A stretch of DNA of 26,614 nt, taken from JBBRYK01 sp038237665 (GTDB taxonomy: Bacteria > Actinomycetota > Thermoleophilia > Gaiellales > Gaiellaceae). Position numbers and translations under genes: made by a program. How positions within the stretch are numbered: the stretch's first letter is position 1; each line of letters opens with the position of its first letter. Below, piece by piece: positions 23,801 to 26,614 of the stretch. A model generated the notes under the pieces. The model was not told the origin of the DNA and searched no databases. It was given only the letters and a program-made list of their open reading frames with translations. The stretch spans positions 1 to 26,614 of the forward strand of contig JBBRYK010000033.1 of the NCBI GenBank assembly GCA_038237665.1, given 5' to 3'.

Positions 23801-25720
23801 TCACACTTCACGGCTGAGGAGCGCGGGCAGCGGAAGCGCCTCCCACTCCTCGGGCACGAGCCATACGGTTGCCAGTGGAGGCAACACGAGCTCGGCCGAG
23901 TACGGCTGGTCGTGCCACGGGTGCTTCTCGGCCAGGATGCCGCCGAGGTTCCCGGCGTCAGAACCGCCGTAGTAGGTCGAGTCCGTGTTCAGCGCCTCGA
24001 CCCAGCGCCCGGCGCGGGGGAGCCCCAGCCTGTAACGCTCTCGAACGACAGGAGAGAGATTGCAGACGCAGACCACGAGCCTCTTTCCGCCTGCCGACAG
24101 GCGCAAGAAGGCCAGCGTGTTGCCGTCGGCATCGTTGGGCTCGAGCCAGCGGAAGCCGGCCGGGTCGTGGTCGACCTCCCAGAGCGCGGGCTCCGCCCGA
24201 TAGCTGCGGTTCAGATCCCGCACGAGCATCTGCATCCCCGCGTGCTCGCGCTGCTCGAGCAGATGCCAGTCGAGCGATCCCTCCGCGTCCCACTCCCGCT
24301 CCTGGGCGAGCTCGCCGCCCATGAAGAGCAGCTTCTTGCCCGGATGGGCCCACATGTAGCCGTAGAGCGTCCGCAGGTTGGCGAACGCCTGCCAGCGGTC
24401 GCCGGGCATCTTCCGCAGCAGCGAGCCCTTTCCGTGGACGACCTCGTCGTGCGAGAGCGGCAAGATGAAGTTCTCCGAGAACGCGTACATGAGCGAAAAG
24501 GTCAGCTCGTGATGATGGAACCGGCGATGGACCGGCTCGTGCGCGAAGAAGCCGAGCGTGTCGTGCATCCAGCCCATGTTCCACTTGAAGCCGAAGCCGA
24601 GCCCGCCCAGATAGGTCGGCCGCGAGACACCCGGCCACGCCGTCGACTCCTCGGCCGAGGTGACCACCCCCGGCTCGCGCCCGTACACGACCTCGTTCAG
24701 CTCCTTCAGGAACGCGACCGCCTCGAGGTCCTCGCGGCCGCCGAACGCGTTCGGGACCCACTCGCCCTCGCGGCGTGAGTAGTCGAGGTAGAGCATCGAG
24801 GCGACCGCATCCACCCGCAGTCCGTCTCCGTGGTACTCGCGCAGCCAGTGGAGGCCGCTCGCGATCACGAAGTTCCGCACCTCGTGGCGGCCGTAGTTGA
24901 AGACGAGTGTTCCCCAGTCCGGATGCGCGCCGCGGCGCGGGTCAGCGTGCTCGTAGAGTGCGGTGCCGTCGAACCGGGCGAGCGCCCAGTCGTCGCGCGG
25001 GAAGTGGGCGGGAACCCAGTCCAGGATTACGCCGATCCCCGCCCCGTGCAGGCGGTCGACGAACGTGCGGAAATCGTCGGGCGTACCGAACCTGGAGGTC
25101 GGCGCGAAGAAGCCCGTCACCTGGTACCCCCACGAGCCCGAAAACGGGTGCTCCATCACGGGCATCAGCTCGACGTGCGTGAAGCCGAGGTCCTTGATGT
25201 ATGCGGCCAGTTCGTCCGCGAGCTCGATGTAGGTCAGCGTGCGACCGCCCTCGAGCGTGTTGCGCCGCCAGGAGCCGAGATGGACCTCGTAGATCGACAT
25301 CGGCTCCGTCAACACGTCGCCGGCCGCGCGTCGTTCGAGCCAATCTTCGTCCGACCACTCGTGTCTCGACCGGAAGACGATCGACGAGTTCTTCGGGGGC
25401 AGCTCCGTGCGGAACGCGTACGGGTCGGCCTTCAAGCGGAGCTCGCCGTCAGGTGCGCGGATCGCGAACTTGTACGCCTGACCTTCCGCTGCCTCGGCGA
25501 CGAGGCCGGCCCAGACGCCGGAGGAGCCCTGCGCTTCGAGCGGGTTCGTCCCCTCCTGCCAGTCGTTGAAGTCGCCGACGACGGAGACCGAGCGCGCATT
25601 CGGCGCCCACACGGCGAAGGTGACGCCGTCCTCGCCGGGATGGGCGCCCAGCCGCTCGTAGAACCGCTCGTGCCGTCCCTGCCCGAGGAGATGGAGGTCG
25701 AGCTCGCCGAAGGAGGTCAT
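23801..25720 (-). CDS. glgB: 1,4-alpha-glucan branching enzyme
   Basis: 639 aa. It transfers a cut alpha-1,4 chain to a 6-hydroxyl to create glycogen branches. A CBM48 domain (VTFAVWAPNARSVSVVGDFN, about 33-52) precedes the GH13 barrel with IYEVHLGSWRR (about 143-153), ELMPVMEHPFSGSWGYQVTG (about 184-203), the nucleophile in DGLRVDAVASMLYLDYSR (Asp 304), the acid in TSAEESTAWPG (about 357) and LPLSHDEVVHGKGSLLRKMP (Asp about 425). The C-terminal beta domain is complete. The ATG at 25720 overlaps the maltokinase stop as ATGA. Only 28 bases separate its end from treZ. A missing long N-terminal domain (N1) is normal for the shorter form of the family. Confidence 0.96.
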   Translation of the reverse strand: MTSFGELDLHLLGQGRHERFYERLGAHPGEDGVTFAVWAPNARSVSVVGDFNDWQEGTNPLEAQGSSGVWAGLVAEAAEGQAYKFAIRAPDGELRLKADPYAFRTELPPKNSSIVFRSRHEWSDEDWLERRAAGDVLTEPMSIYEVHLGSWRRNTLEGGRTLTYIELADELAAYIKDLGFTHVELMPVMEHPFSGSWGYQVTGFFAPTSRFGTPDDFRTFVDRLHGAGIGVILDWVPAHFPRDDWALARFDGTALYEHADPRRGAHPDWGTLVFNYGRHEVRNFVIASGLHWLREYHGDGLRVDAVASMLYLDYSRREGEWVPNAFGGREDLEAVAFLKELNEVVYGREPGVVTSAEESTAWPGVSRPTYLGGLGFGFKWNMGWMHDTLGFFAHEPVHRRFHHHELTFSLMYAFSENFILPLSHDEVVHGKGSLLRKMPGDRWQAFANLRTLYGYMWAHPGKKLLFMGGELAQEREWDAEGSLDWHLLEQREHAGMQMLVRDLNRSYRAEPALWEVDHDPAGFRWLEPNDADGNTLAFLRLSAGGKRLVVCVCNLSPVVRERYRLGLPRAGRWVEALNTDSTYYGGSDAGNLGGILAEKHPWHDQPYSAELVLPPLATVWLVPEEWEALPLPALLSREV

Positions 25721-26614
25721 TGCCCACCGACCGGCACGCCGAGGAGGCGGACGATGCCGGCGACGGGGATCACCACCCAGTCGGGACGGTTGTCCAGCTC
25801 GTAGCGCAGCTCGTAGACGGCCTTCTCGAGCTCGAAGATCGTGAGCAGGCGTTCGATGGCGTCGCGACCCGGGGGCAGGAGCGCCAGGTCGACGGTCGCG
25901 AGGTAGCTGTCGAGGAAGGCCGTGCGGGCGTGGCCTTCCCAGTCAGCCGGAGGCTCCACCCCGAGCGTCAGCCCGGCCGCGTTTACGGCATAGGCGAACG
26001 AGCGGAGCATTCCGGCGACGTCGCGGAGCGGCGAGCGCTTCCGGCGCCGCTCGGCCAGCGGCCGCGCTGGCTCGCCCTCGAAGTCGATCACCACCCAGTC
26101 TTCGCCGGTCCAGATCACCTGGCCGAGGTGGAAGTCGCCGTGGTGGCGGATGATCCGTCCGAACGGGCCGCCACTCGCGATCATGCGGAGCTGGTCACGG
26201 ATCTCCTCGCCGCGGCCGAGGATCGGCTCGAGGGCCTCGATCTGCGGGAGGTTGGCGAACATCCGCTCGATCTCCTCGTCGATCGACGCGACGAGCAGCG
26301 CGAGCGCCTCGGCGCTCGGCTCCTCCGGGGCGAACGCGGGATCGCTGTTCTCGGAGGCGAGGGTCGTGTGCATCGCGGCGGTCACCTCGCCGAGGCGCGC
26401 GACGTGCTCCAGGAACCGTTCCGGCTCGGAGCGAAGCGACTCGAGTGCGAAGTCCCAGCCGTCGCTCTCGCCCTTGACGAAGTGCTGAAGGACGCCGAGC
26501 GTTGCGTCCATCGGTGTTCCGACGTACGCATACCAGCCGGCCAGGGCGGGCACGTTCGGGAAGCCGCGCTCGGTCAGGAAGCGGAGCAGCTCGAGCTCCG
26601 GGTTGATGCCGGGC
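25717..26614 (-). CDS. mak: Maltokinase (Pep2/Mak), C-terminal part
   Basis: The gene enters from the right edge and ends at 25717; about 298 residues are visible. The frame is open to the edge (INPELELLRFLTERGFPN precedes the first internal start), so it is incomplete. The kinase core shows IIRHHGDFHLGQVIWTGED, the HGDxHxxQ catalytic motif, and VVIDFEGEPARPLAERRRKR, which carries the DFE metal motif, followed by the helical C-terminal lobe. Maltokinase phosphorylates maltose with ATP to maltose 1-phosphate, the donor for GlgE. It is often fused to trehalose synthase (TreS), and the front of this gene may hold such a fusion outside the window. Its TGA overlaps the glgB ATG. Confidence 0.92.
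   Translation of the reverse strand, partial: PGINPELELLRFLTERGFPNVPALAGWYAYVGTPMDATLGVLQHFVKGESDGWDFALESLRSEPERFLEHVARLGEVTAAMHTTLASENSDPAFAPEEPSAEALALLVASIDEEIERMFANLPQIEALEPILGRGEEIRDQLRMIASGGPFGRIIRHHGDFHLGQVIWTGEDWVVIDFEGEPARPLAERRRKRSPLRDVAGMLRSFAYAVNAAGLTLGVEPPADWEGHARTAFLDSYLATVDLALLPPGRDAIERLLTIFELEKAVYELRYELDNRPDWVVIPVAGIVRLLGVPVGGQ

Overview
The window is GC-rich bacterial DNA with strongly GC-biased third codon positions, dense overlapping genes (ATGA, GTGA, TGATG and TTGA junctions) and frequent GTG/TTG starts. Gene content (TreX/TreY/TreZ with GlgB and a maltokinase, large LuxR-type regulators, many small secreted proteins of unknown function, an MGDG-synthase-like glycosyltransferase) suggests an actinobacterium, possibly class Thermoleophilia. 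That placement is inference. I see no tRNA, rRNA, CRISPR array or intact insertion sequence.

Layout. (1) 1-1.4 kb, minus strand: three small genes (a ferredoxin-like small protein, a secreted beta-rich protein, an exported cupin) and the first codons of a further gene. (2) 1.4-4.4 kb: decayed genes. These are a LuxR-type regulator without its ATPase half and with a frameshift before its HTH, a frameshifted winged-helix remnant, an ArsR tail and a frameshifted AHSA1/SRPBCC gene still joined to it by ATGA. (3) 4.5-8.1 kb: an intact secreted Asp-box (sialidase-fold) propeller, a perfect 15-bp hairpin, and a convergent HD-GYP/LuxR regulator. (4) 8.2-10.2 kb, plus strand: three fragments that look like C-terminal ends of larger proteins, then a GNAT acetyltransferase that seems to have lost its stop codon. 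(5) 10.2-11.2 kb: an aldo/keto reductase whose conserved N-terminus appears to begin at a rare ATT codon.

(6) 11.3-15.5 kb, minus strand: a very tight five-gene operon of polysaccharide deacetylase, Fes-like esterase, second alpha/beta hydrolase, RimK-like ATP-grasp ligase and small exported protein. This is the best candidate here for an undescribed system. (7) 15.5-18.4 kb: an EamA/DMT-like transporter whose start codon overlaps that of the deacetylase, a convergent MGDG-synthase-like glycosyltransferase fused to a deacetylase-like domain, and a short coiled-coil ORF.

(8) 18.3-26.6 kb, minus strand: a storage-sugar operon in the order maltokinase (runs off the window), glgB, treZ (frameshifted), glgX/treX, treY. 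GlgB branches and GlgX debranches glucan. TreY and TreZ turn freed maltooligosaccharide into trehalose. Maltokinase makes maltose 1-phosphate for the GlgE route back to glucan. As read, treZ carries a one-base lesion, so the TreY/TreZ route would be broken unless this is a sequence error.

Several genes carry apparent single-base lesions (about 1732, 3607, 4010, 10018 and 23382). Either the genome is decaying locally or the consensus has indel errors; read-level evidence would decide.
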